Position numbers and translations under genes: made by a program. From the NCBI RefSeq assembly GCF_900099965.1, contig NZ_FNDJ01000038.1:1-64000 (forward strand): DNA of 64,000 bases, read 5' to 3'. The DNA is from Nonomuraea jiangxiensis (GTDB lineage: Bacteria; Actinomycetota; Actinomycetes; Streptosporangiales; Streptosporangiaceae). Shown here piece by piece: positions 47,410 through 55,615 of this stretch; position 1 is the stretch's first letter; every line of letters begins with the position of its first letter. The notes beneath the pieces were generated by a model. That model was not told the origin of the DNA, searched no databases, and saw only the letters and a program-made list of their open reading frames with translations.

Positions 47410-48650
47410 GGCACCTCCGCCACAATGATCGTCGGCCCGCCGTCCGGCGACTGCACGGTCAGCTCCCCGTCCACGGCGCGGAGCCGGTCGGCCAGTCCGG
47501 CAAGACCATGTCCCTTGGCGACGTGTGCGCCGCCGACCCCATCATCCCCGATCGTGAGCATGAGGACATCTCCGATGCGGACGAGCTGGATCGTGCAGAC
47601 GGTGGCGCGGCTGTGCTTGGCCACGTTGGTGAGGGTCTCGGCGCAGACGAAATAGATCGCGTTCTCGACGGCGGCCTGGTAGCGGTCGACCGTCTGCACG
47701 TCGAGGTCCACCGGGACGGTGCAGCGCCCGGCGAGCGCGGCGAGCGCGGGCGCGAGGCCGCGGTCGGACAGGATCGGCGGCGCGATGCCGCGCGACAGCG
47801 CGCGCAGCTCGTCGAGCGTCTCGCGGGTGGCGTCGATCGCGGACTTGATGGTGGCCTGCGCCGCCTCGGGGTCCTTGGCCAGCTGCCGCTGCGCCCTGGA
47901 CAGCTCCATGGCCAGCGAGACCAGCCGCTGCTGCGGCCCGTCGTGGATGTCGCGCTCCAGCTTGCGCAGCGCGTTGGCCTCGGCGGACACGGCCGCGGCC
48001 CGGCCCTGGGCCAGGTCGTCGATGCGCTCCTGCAGCTCCGCCACGCCGGTCAGCAGCGCCCGGCCGAGTCCGGCCCTGAGCAGCGCGCCCCCGCGCACCA
48101 TGAACGGCATGAGCACCGTGAAGAGCACGCCGACGGAGAAGTAGAAGAGCGTGTTGACGAGATAACCGTTGCCGAGGCCGAGCAGCGCGGGCAGCCCGTT
48201 CTCCTCGATCTGCGAGGTGATCAGGCCGTAGAGCGGATAGGTCAGCCCGAGGAAGGGGATGGCCCAGAACACGACGGTGATCACGAACGACAGAATGGCG
48301 AACGGGAAGACCAGGATGCCGTGCAGCAGGTCCAGCCAGGACTGCCCGCTCGTCATCGGGTTGACGAGCCGCCGGAACCTGCCCGCTCCCGGCGGGGCGG
48401 GCTTGTACCGGGGGCGGACCGGCGGGCGCTGCAGCACGTCGGACAGCCAGCCCCGTTCGGCGTCCGCGAACCCCCGCGCGATCATCAGCGTGCCGGCCAG
48501 CAGCGGTATGCCCACCCACACGACCGCGGTGCCCAGGCCCGCGGCGAAGCCCGCGACCAGGAGCACGAAGCCGATGACCGCCGTGGGAAAGCCGACCAGC
48601 GTGTAGCGGGTGTCGAGGAGGACACGCCTTGTCAGGGAGCGCATGGCCAT
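47400..48650 (-). CDS. Sensor histidine kinase with N-terminal sensor membrane domain
   Basis: A 416-residue kinase. Residues ~10-185 hold four membrane segments of the actinobacterial sensor/putative sensor type (LVGFPTAVIGFVLLVAGFAAGLGTAVVWVGIPLLAGTLMIAR; WLDLLHGILVFPFAILSFVITVVFWAIPFLGLTYPLYG). The HisKA_3 helix has the phosphoacceptor in LRKLERDIHDGPQQRLVSLAMELSRAQ, and the ATPase domain follows (ETLTNVAKHSRA, IGDDGVGGA, GLAGLADRLRAV). Starts at 48650 (ATG) or neighbouring GTG/ATG codons. First gene of a two-gene operon, divergent from the acyltransferase across about 180 bp. Confidence 0.9.
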   Translation of the reverse strand: MAMRSLTRRVLLDTRYTLVGFPTAVIGFVLLVAGFAAGLGTAVVWVGIPLLAGTLMIARGFADAERGWLSDVLQRPPVRPRYKPAPPGAGRFRRLVNPMTSGQSWLDLLHGILVFPFAILSFVITVVFWAIPFLGLTYPLYGLITSQIEENGLPALLGLGNGYLVNTLFYFSVGVLFTVLMPFMVRGGALLRAGLGRALLTGVAELQERIDDLAQGRAAAVSAEANALRKLERDIHDGPQQRLVSLAMELSRAQRQLAKDPEAAQATIKSAIDATRETLDELRALSRGIAPPILSDRGLAPALAALAGRCTVPVDLDVQTVDRYQAAVENAIYFVCAETLTNVAKHSRATVCTIQLVRIGDVLMLTIGDDGVGGAHVAKGHGLAGLADRLRAVDGELTVQSPDGGPTIIVAEVPCG

Positions 48651-48829
48651 CACGCTAGGGCCTCGAGCCGCGCCTGACGAGCGGGGTGCGCAGGTGTCCG
48701 GGGGTAGGGCCAGCCCTACCAGGGCCGGTGGTGTGATCTAGCCCCCAAGAGGGCGGCTCACGGCAATGTGCGCGAATCCGCTGGGCGGAACCCTGGGAGC
48801 CATCCGTTCCCAGTGAATCGAGGCCCTCC

Positions 48830-50104
48830 ATGACCGTCCTGCTGGACCGTCCCACCGCCCCAGCCGCGGAGCCGCGCCGCCCGGCCGGTACGCGCCCGGC
48901 GACCCGGGACCCGTTCATCGACCTGCTGCGCGTGTTCGGCATGGCGCTCATCGTGTTCCAGCACTGGACGATCCCGGTCATCTCCTACGACGGCGCTCGG
49001 CTGACCACCGGCAACGCGCTGTCCACGCCCGGCGTGTGGGTGGTGACGTGGATCAGCCAGGTGATGCCGCTGGTGTTCTTCGCGGGCGGCGCGGCGAACG
49101 CGATCAGCTTCGGCCGCCGGGGCGGGTCGCCGCAGGGCTGGCTGGCGGCCAGGCTGCGGCGGCTGGCCTGGCCGCTGCTGCCGCTGGCCGTGGTGTGGAT
49201 CCCGCTCCCCCAACTGCTGCTCACGCTGGGAGTGCCCGAGCAGCCGCTGACGGTCGGGGCCCGCCTGACGGGCCAGCTCCTGTGGTTCCTCGCCGTCTAC
49301 CTGATCGCCGTCACGGTCACCCCGTACGCGCTGCGCCTGCACGAGCGGTACGGCGCCCTGGTCCCCGTCGCGCTGGCGGCCGGGGCGGTGCTGACGGACG
49401 TGGTCCGCTTCTCTACCGGGTTCGAGGCCGCGGGCTACCTGAACGTCGTGTTCGTCTGGCTGGCCGTGCACCAGCTCGGCTTCTTCTACGCCGAGGGCCG
49501 GATGAGGCGTTCCTGGCTGCTGGCGCTGGGCGGGTTCGGGACGGCGGCGCTGCTAGTGGCGTTCGGCCCCTACCCGGGCAGCATGATCGGCCTGCCGGGC
49601 GCCGAGGTGTCGAACATGGCCCCGCCCACCCTCGCCATGCTGGCCGTCGGCGCCGGGCAGGTGGGCCTGGCCATGCTGCTGCGGCCGTGGCTGGTGCGGC
49701 TGCCCCTGGACCGGCTGCTGGCGTGGGCCGGACCGCGGATCATGACGGTGTACCTGTGGCACATGCCGGCCCTGATCGTGGTGTCCGGCGTGGCGGTGGT
49801 CCTGCTGGGGATCGACACGCCGGCGCCGGGCAGCGCGTTCTGGTTCGCCGGGTGGCCGGTCTGGTTCGGGCTGCTGTGCCTGGTGCTGTGGCCGCTGGTG
49901 AAGGTGTTCGCCAGGTTCGAGGCGCCGCCCGCGCTGCCGTACGGTGAGCTCGGCTGGGGGTCGATGCTCTGCGCGACGGCGCTGGTCGGCGGCGGGGTGC
50001 TGACCCTGACCGTGGGCGGGTTCGCGCCCGGCGCCGGACCGTTCCTGGCGCTGGTCGCGCTGCTCGGCGGGCTGCTCATGACGGCTCCGCGGGCCCGGGT
50101 GTGA
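48830..50104 (+). CDS. Acyltransferase family 3 membrane protein
   Basis: A 424-residue integral membrane O-acyltransferase (AT3/OafA-like): ~10 membrane segments, with the conserved RDPFIDLLRVFGMALIVFQHW start (Arg/His of the family motif) and QVMPLVFFAGGAANAISFGRRGG. These transfer acyl groups to sugars, lipids or antibiotics. No C-terminal SGNH domain is attached. Monocistronic, or co-transcribed with the GNAT gene 49 bp downstream. Acceptor unknown. Confidence 0.85.
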   Translation: MTVLLDRPTAPAAEPRRPAGTRPATRDPFIDLLRVFGMALIVFQHWTIPVISYDGARLTTGNALSTPGVWVVTWISQVMPLVFFAGGAANAISFGRRGGSPQGWLAARLRRLAWPLLPLAVVWIPLPQLLLTLGVPEQPLTVGARLTGQLLWFLAVYLIAVTVTPYALRLHERYGALVPVALAAGAVLTDVVRFSTGFEAAGYLNVVFVWLAVHQLGFFYAEGRMRRSWLLALGGFGTAALLVAFGPYPGSMIGLPGAEVSNMAPPTLAMLAVGAGQVGLAMLLRPWLVRLPLDRLLAWAGPRIMTVYLWHMPALIVVSGVAVVLLGIDTPAPGSAFWFAGWPVWFGLLCLVLWPLVKVFARFEAPPALPYGELGWGSMLCATALVGGGVLTLTVGGFAPGAGPFLALVALLGGLLMTAPRARV

Positions 50105-50152
50105 GGAGCCGGAAACCCGGCTGTCATCAGCGGTTGCGGAGAATGCGGAAGT

Positions 50153-50653
50153 ATGACGAAGTTGCGCACCCTGTCCGAATCCGATCTGCCCGCCGTGACC
50201 GCGATCTACGCCCACTACGTCGTCGCCAGCCTGGCCACGTTCGACGAGACGCCGCCGGACCTCGGCACGTGGCGGGCCAAGGCGGACGGCATCGTCGGGG
50301 CGGGCCTGCCGTTCCTGGTGGCCGAGGTGGACGGTGAGGTCGCCGGGTACGCCTACGTCGCCCCGTACCGCCCCAAGCCGGCCTACCGGCACACCCTGGA
50401 GGACACCATCTACCTGTCCCCCGCGTTCACCGGGCGCGGGCTCGGACGGCTGCTGCTCGGCGAGCTGATCGCGCAGGCGGGCCGGACGCCGGCCCGGCGG
50501 CTGGTCGCGGTGATCGCCGACTCGGGCGACCCGGCCTCGGCGCGGCTGCACCGGGCCTGCGGGTTCGAGGAGGCGGGCAGGCTGAGGGGCGTCGGGTTCA
50601 AGCACGGGCGCTGGATCGACACCTTGCTGCTGCAACGGGATCTGCCGGGTTGA
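50153..50653 (+). CDS. GNAT acetyltransferase, phosphinothricin acetyltransferase-like
   Basis: A 166-residue Pat/YwnH-type GNAT enzyme. Typical segments are AIYAHYVVASLATFDETPPDL, FLVAEVDGEVAGYAYVAPYRPKPAYRHTLEDTIYLSPAFTGRGLGRLLLGELI (acetyl-CoA site R-G-x-G-x-L) and SARLHRACGFEEAGRLRGVGFKHGRWIDTLLLQRDL. Known members acetylate phosphinothricin, methionine sulfone or sulfoximine. The native role is probably detoxification or methionine-derivative acetylation. Lies between the acyltransferase and helicase genes. Confidence 0.88.
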   Translation: MTKLRTLSESDLPAVTAIYAHYVVASLATFDETPPDLGTWRAKADGIVGAGLPFLVAEVDGEVAGYAYVAPYRPKPAYRHTLEDTIYLSPAFTGRGLGRLLLGELIAQAGRTPARRLVAVIADSGDPASARLHRACGFEEAGRLRGVGFKHGRWIDTLLLQRDLPG

Positions 50654-50709
50654 CCTGAGATGGCCGCATCCGGTTCGACCACGCGGCAAACTTCGGCAGG
50701 ATAGATGTC

Positions 50710-53208
50710 GTGAGCCTACTCGTTGACCGTTTGCCCGAAGAGATCGACGCTGATCCCGACGCCATCTTCGACGCGTTCGTCGCATGGAACGCCGAGCGGG
50801 GGCTCACCCTCTATCCGGCGCAGGAGGAGGCCCTCATCGAGGTGGTCTCCGGCAGCAACCTGATCCTGGCCACGCCGACCGGCTCGGGCAAGTCGCTGGT
50901 GGCCGCCGGCGCCCACTTCACGGCCCTGACCAGGGACGTGCGCACGTTCTACACCGCGCCGATCAAGGCGCTGGTGTCGGAGAAGTTCTTCGACCTGTGC
51001 GCCGTCTTCGGCACCGACAACGTCGGCATGATGACCGGCGACGCCAGCGTCAACCCCGGTGCGCCGATCATCTGCTGCACCGCCGAGATCCTGGCCAACG
51101 TGGCGCTGCGCGACGGCGCGGCGGCCGACATCGGCCAGGTCGTGATGGACGAGTTCCACTTCTACGCCGAGCCCGACCGGGGCTGGGCCTGGCAGGTGCC
51201 GCTGCTGGAGCTGCCCAACGTGCAGTTCGTGCTGATGTCGGCCACGCTCGGCGACGTGTCGATGTTCGAGCGCGACCTGACCAGGCGCACCGGCCGGCCG
51301 ACGTCCGTGGTCAAGCACGCCGAGCGGCCCGTGCCGCTGGTCTACTCCTACCGGATGACCCCGCTGCACGAGACGCTGGAGGAGATGCTCAGCACCGGGC
51401 AGGCGCCGGTCTACGTGGTGCACTTCACGCAGGCCGCCGCTATGGAGCGGGCCCAGGCGCTGATGTCCATCAACATGGCGACGAAGGCCGAGAAGGAGGC
51501 CATCGCCGCCATGATCGGCGGTTTCCGCTTCACCACCAGGTTCGGGCGGGCGCTGTCCCGGCTCGTCCGGCACGGCATCGGCGTGCACCACGCCGGGATG
51601 CTGCCGAAATACCGGCGGCTGGTGGAGCGGCTGGCCCAGGCGGGCCTGCTGAAGGTCATCTGCGGCACCGACACGCTCGGCGTCGGCGTCAACGTGCCGA
51701 TCAGGACGGTGCTGTTCACGGCCCTGTCCAAATACGACGGCAACAAGGTACGGCGGCTGCGGGCCCGCGAGTTCCACCAGATCGCCGGCCGGGCCGGGCG
51801 GGCGGGCTTCGACACCATCGGCTACGTCGCCTGCCAGGCCCCCGAGCACGACATCGAGAACGCCAAGGCGCTGGCCAAGATCGGCGACGACCCCAAGCGG
51901 CGGCGCGGCTACGCGCGCAAGAAGCCGCCGGAGGGGTTCGTGGGCTGGAGCGAGGACACGTTCCAGAAACTGCAGGAGGCCGAGCCCGAGCCGCTCAACT
52001 CGCGCTTCAAGGTCAGCAACGCCATGCTGCTCGCGGTGATCAACCGGCCCGGCGACTGCTTCCAGGCGATGAAGCACCTGCTGACCGACAACCACGAGGA
52101 CCGCAAGTGGCAGCGGCGGCACATCAGCCAGGCCATCGCGATCTACCGGTCCCTGCTGGCCGGGGGCATCGTGGAGCAGTTCGCCGAGCCCGACGAGCAG
52201 GGCCGGCGGGCCCGGCTGACGATCGATCTGCAGGAGGACTTCGCGCTCAACCAGGCGCTGTCGACGTTCGCGCTGGCCGCGTTCGACCTGCTCGACCGGG
52301 AGTCCCCGTCCTACTCCCTGGACATGGTCTCCATCGTGGAGTCCATTCTCGACGACCCCCGCCAGATCCTGTCGGCCCAGCTCAAGAAGGTCAGGGGCGA
52401 GGCCGTCGCGCAGATGAAGGCCGACGGCATCGAGTACGAGGAGCGGATGGAGCAGCTCGCCGAGGTGATGTACCCGATGCCGCTGGAGGACCTGCTGCTC
52501 GGGGCCTACGAGACCTACCGGCGCGGGCACCCGTGGGTGGGCGACTACACGGTGAGCCCGAAGTCGGTGGTGCGCGACATGTACGAGCGGGCCATGACGT
52601 TCAGCGAGTACATCCAGTTCTACGAGCTGGCCCGCTCCGAGGGCACGGTGCTGCGTTACCTGGCCGACGCCTACCGCACGCTGTCGCGTACGGTGCCGGA
52701 GCACCTCAAGACCGACGACCTGGTCGACCTGATCGAGTGGCTCGGGGAGCTGGTCCGGCAGGTGGACTCCTCGCTGATCGACGAGTGGGAAAAGCTGACC
52801 AACCCGGCCGCGGCGCTGGAGCAGCAGGAGCAGCTCGAGGCCAAGGTGCGCCCGGTCACGGCCAACCGGCGGGCCTTCCGGGTGCTGGTGCGCAACGCGA
52901 TGTTCCGGCTGGTCGAGCTGTGCGCCATCGAGAAGGAGGACGAGCTGGAGGAGCTCGCCCCCGACGTCGACTGGGGCGCGGCGCTGGACGCCTACTACGC
53001 CGACCACGAGGAGATCCTCACCGACGCAGACGCGCGCGGGCCCGCGCTGCTGCGGATCGAGGAGGAGAGCGAGCTGTGGAAGGTGCGGCAGACCGTCCGG
53101 GATCCGGCCGGTGACGGCGACTGGGGCATCGACGCCCAGGTGGACCTGGCCGCCTCCGACGAGGAGGGCCGCGCGGTGCTGCACGTGATCGGCCTCAACC
53201 GGCTCTGA
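50710..53208 (+). CDS. DEAD/DEAH-box (Ski2-like) helicase with DUF3516 domain
   Basis: An 832-residue superfamily 2 RNA/DNA helicase. Motif I ATPTGSGKS (~54-62), motif II DEFH (147-150), motif III LMSATLGD (~175), helicase C region with GVHHAGMLPKYRRLVERLAQAGLLKVICGTDTLGVGVNVPIRTVLFTALSKYDG and HQIAGRAGRAGFDT (motif VI). The C-terminal ~450 residues carry the actinobacterial DUF3516 domain (RFKVSNAMLLAVINRPGDCFQAMKHLL, YEERMEQLAEVMYPMPLEDLL, SEYIQFYELARSEGTVLRYLADAYRTL). Likely RNA processing. Start GTG 50710. Confidence 0.92.
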   Translation: MSLLVDRLPEEIDADPDAIFDAFVAWNAERGLTLYPAQEEALIEVVSGSNLILATPTGSGKSLVAAGAHFTALTRDVRTFYTAPIKALVSEKFFDLCAVFGTDNVGMMTGDASVNPGAPIICCTAEILANVALRDGAAADIGQVVMDEFHFYAEPDRGWAWQVPLLELPNVQFVLMSATLGDVSMFERDLTRRTGRPTSVVKHAERPVPLVYSYRMTPLHETLEEMLSTGQAPVYVVHFTQAAAMERAQALMSINMATKAEKEAIAAMIGGFRFTTRFGRALSRLVRHGIGVHHAGMLPKYRRLVERLAQAGLLKVICGTDTLGVGVNVPIRTVLFTALSKYDGNKVRRLRAREFHQIAGRAGRAGFDTIGYVACQAPEHDIENAKALAKIGDDPKRRRGYARKKPPEGFVGWSEDTFQKLQEAEPEPLNSRFKVSNAMLLAVINRPGDCFQAMKHLLTDNHEDRKWQRRHISQAIAIYRSLLAGGIVEQFAEPDEQGRRARLTIDLQEDFALNQALSTFALAAFDLLDRESPSYSLDMVSIVESILDDPRQILSAQLKKVRGEAVAQMKADGIEYEERMEQLAEVMYPMPLEDLLLGAYETYRRGHPWVGDYTVSPKSVVRDMYERAMTFSEYIQFYELARSEGTVLRYLADAYRTLSRTVPEHLKTDDLVDLIEWLGELVRQVDSSLIDEWEKLTNPAAALEQQEQLEAKVRPVTANRRAFRVLVRNAMFRLVELCAIEKEDELEELAPDVDWGAALDAYYADHEEILTDADARGPALLRIEEESELWKVRQTVRDPAGDGDWGIDAQVDLAASDEEGRAVLHVIGLNRL

Positions 53209-53222
53209 CCGGGGCGACAAGC

Positions 53223-53262
53223 CGTGTGCCGGAACGGACTGGCAAGGGCGTCCCGGCACACG
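53223..53262. terminator. Hairpin after helicase gene
   Basis: CGTGTGCCGG (53223-53232) and CCGGCACACG (53253-53262) form a perfect 10-bp stem with a 20-base loop, 14 bp after the helicase stop. The following ~150 bp before the DUF2087 gene is unassigned and AT-richer. Confidence 0.6.
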
Positions 53263-53416
53263 CCTGTCGATTAAGTGTCGGCCGGACTACGTCAGGTTCC
53301 CGTCATGATCACGTCCCAAGATCGAGACATTTCCTGAATTCGGCGATCGGCGCCTGTGCGGTCCTCACCGGGCTCCCAGGAGGCTACGCGCAACAGTGTG
53401 GCGATCATGGGACAAA

Positions 53417-53920
53417 ATGGTGGGGGTGAGCGACGATGAAATCCGGCGTGTCCTCGGCCTGCTCTCCCAGGAGGACACGCTGCGTACGCTGGCCCGCCTG
53501 GTGCTCGGCGAGACCGGCGACTTCTCCCCCAAGGTGCTGCGGCGGCTGGCCAGCGGCGGCCTGGCGGCCTGCGACGAGGACGGCAAGTGGCGGGCCACCC
53601 CTGAGCGCTTCCGCGAGCTGCTGCGGGCGAGCGCCGAGCCGGCCGCGGAGCTGAGCGCGGAGGAGCGGGTGCTGCGCACGTTCCTGGTGGACGGGCGGCT
53701 GACGACCATGGCGATGCGGCGCGACAAGCGGCTGGTGGTGCTGCGCTACATCGTGCTGGTCTTCGAGCCCGGGGTGCGTTACCCGGAGAAGGACGTGAAC
53801 GTGGCGCTGCGCGCCTTCCACGACGACTACGCGGCGCTGCGCCGCTACCTGGTCGACGAGGGCCTGCTGTCCAGGAAGGACAACGTCTACTGGCGCAGCG
53901 GCGGCCCCGTCGAGGTCTAG
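53417..53920 (+). CDS. DUF2087 domain protein (ArsR-like with C-terminal DUF2087)
   Basis: A 167-residue protein. The N-terminal ~75 residues resemble a degenerate winged helix (EIRRVLGLLSQEDTLRTLARLVLGE..., VLRRLASGGLAACDEDGKWRATPERFRELL). The C-terminal ~85 residues are a DUF2087 domain (EERVLRTFLVDGRLTTMAMRRDKRLVVLRYIVLVFEPGVRYPEKDVNVALRAFHDDYAALRRYLVDEGLLSRKDNVYWRSG), often found in putative regulators. Start ATG 53417 or GTG 53426; an upstream ATG at 53396 is possible. Role unknown. Confidence 0.8.
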   Translation: MVGVSDDEIRRVLGLLSQEDTLRTLARLVLGETGDFSPKVLRRLASGGLAACDEDGKWRATPERFRELLRASAEPAAELSAEERVLRTFLVDGRLTTMAMRRDKRLVVLRYIVLVFEPGVRYPEKDVNVALRAFHDDYAALRRYLVDEGLLSRKDNVYWRSGGPVEV

Positions 53921-53954
53921 CCAAGGGGTCCTTCAGCGAGGGGCCCTTGAGCGA

Positions 53955-53983
53955 GGGGACCCGCCCATGAGGGCGGAGTCCCC
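53955..53983. terminator. Convergent terminator between DUF2087 and GH20 genes
   Basis: GGGGACCCGCCC (53955-53966) and GGGCGGAGTCCCC (53971-53983) form a 12-bp stem with one bulge and an ATGA loop, 7 bp past the GH20 stop. It most likely ends the seven-gene glycan operon. Confidence 0.65.
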
Positions 53984-53989
53984 GGGGGT

Positions 53990-55603
53990 CTAGGTCGCGC
54001 GGAGGTTGCTGGTCCAGGCGTCGAGCTTGGCCTGCCAGCGCTCGGGGTCCTCCGGGCGTCCCGGCACCCCCGGCCTGGTCTGCCAGGGCAGCGGCCCCTC
54101 CGCGCGCCTGTACTCCACGCCGATCGCGTCCAGCCGGGGCAGGTGCGCGGCCAGCCGCTCGCGGAAGTCCACCAGGTCACGGCGGGCGCTGCTCCACACC
54201 GTCTCGGCGAACGCGGCCAGCCGGGGGAAGGCCATGTAGTCCACGTGCCGGCTGGAGTCGATCAGCTCGGTCCAGACCCCGCACTGGGCGCCCAGGACGC
54301 GGGCCGCCGCGGGTTCGCCGCGCAGGTCGGCCGGAATCGGCTCGAAGGCGTAGACGTCTTCCAGCGTCAGCACCGTGCCGAACGGCACCGGCTCCTGCTC
54401 CCCCGGCCCCTGCCGGTAGTCCAGGTAGAGGCTGGTGTTCGAGCAGTTGATCACGTCGTGGCCGCGCCTGGCGGCGGCCACCGCGCCCAGCTCGCCCCGC
54501 CAGGAGGCGACCACCGCGCCGGGCGCGAGCCCGCCTTCGAGGATCTCGTCCCAGCCGACGAGCCGCCGGCCGCGCGCCGCGAGATAGGCGTCGAACTGGT
54601 GGATGAACCAGCTCTGCAGCTCCTCCTCGTCACGCAGCCCCAGCTCGGCGCGGCGCCGCCGGACGGCCGGGCTGGCCCGCCACTGGTCCTTGCGCACCTC
54701 GTCACCGCCGACGCACACGTACGGGCTCGGGAACAGCTCCAGCACCTCGTCCAGCACGTCCTGGAAGAACGCGACCGTGGCGTCCTCGGCGTTGAGCACG
54801 TTCCGGCCGACTCCCCAGGTCGTGCCCACCTCCAGCGGCGCGTCCAGGTTGCCCAGCTCCGGGTAGGCGGCGATGGCGGCCTGGGTGTGCCCCGGCAGGT
54901 CGATCTCGGGGACGACCGTGATGTGGCGCCGCGCGGCGTACGCGACGATCTCCCTGATGTCGTCCTGCGTGTAGAAGCCGCCGTGCGGGCGGCCGTCCAT
55001 GGCGCCGTTCCAGCCGATCTGGCTCTCCTTGCGCCAGGCGCCGACCTCGGTGAGCCTGGGATGGCGCCGGATCTCCAACCGCCAGCCCTGGTCGTCGGTG
55101 AGGTGCAGGTGCAGCACGTTCAGCTTGTGCAGGGCCAGCAGGTCGACGAAGCGCAGCACGTCGCGCTTGGTCATGAAGTGCCGGGCGACGTCGAGCAGGC
55201 AGCCGCGCCAGGGGAAGCGCGGCTCGTCCTCGACGTACGCGCCGGGCACCTCGAAGGCGGCGGTCCCCGCGGCGGCCTTCCGGAACGCGGCGGCGGGCAG
55301 CAGCTGCCTCAGCGTCTGCGCCCCGTAGAACGCGCCGGCCGGCCCGCCCGCGACGATCTCCACCCCGCCGTCGCCGACGGTCAGCCGGTACGCCTCCGGC
55401 CCGAGCTCGCCGAGCGCGATCGTGATCGTTCCCGGGCCCGTTCCGCCCGGCAGCAGCTCGCCGCCGGTGACGGGGGCGAGCTCACCGCGCAGCCAGGAGG
55501 CCACCTCGGCGAGTGCCGGATCAGCGACGAGCGAGGTCCGGCTGTCGAGGACGAACGAGCCCGGCCTGGACTCCTGCTTGACGGGCCTGGGAACGATCTT
55601 CAA
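53990..55603 (-). CDS. GH20 beta-N-acetylhexosaminidase, cytoplasmic
   Basis: A 537-residue GH20 enzyme removing terminal beta-GlcNAc/GalNAc. N-terminal GH20b domain (~1-125), then the barrel: DEPRFPWRGCLLDVARHFMTKRDVLRFVDLLALHKLNVLHLHLTDDQGWRLEI, RHITVVPEIDLPGHTQAAIAAYPEL, the catalytic Asp-Glu in YVCVGGDEVRKDQW, and LVGWDEILEGGL. No signal peptide, so it acts inside the cell on imported oligosaccharide. Last gene of the glycan operon, 12 bp from the GH27 gene. Confidence 0.92.
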   Translation of the reverse strand: MKIVPRPVKQESRPGSFVLDSRTSLVADPALAEVASWLRGELAPVTGGELLPGGTGPGTITIALGELGPEAYRLTVGDGGVEIVAGGPAGAFYGAQTLRQLLPAAAFRKAAAGTAAFEVPGAYVEDEPRFPWRGCLLDVARHFMTKRDVLRFVDLLALHKLNVLHLHLTDDQGWRLEIRRHPRLTEVGAWRKESQIGWNGAMDGRPHGGFYTQDDIREIVAYAARRHITVVPEIDLPGHTQAAIAAYPELGNLDAPLEVGTTWGVGRNVLNAEDATVAFFQDVLDEVLELFPSPYVCVGGDEVRKDQWRASPAVRRRRAELGLRDEEELQSWFIHQFDAYLAARGRRLVGWDEILEGGLAPGAVVASWRGELGAVAAARRGHDVINCSNTSLYLDYRQGPGEQEPVPFGTVLTLEDVYAFEPIPADLRGEPAAARVLGAQCGVWTELIDSSRHVDYMAFPRLAAFAETVWSSARRDLVDFRERLAAHLPRLDAIGVEYRRAEGPLPWQTRPGVPGRPEDPERWQAKLDAWTSNLRAT

Positions 55604-55615
55604 CGGGCGATCTCC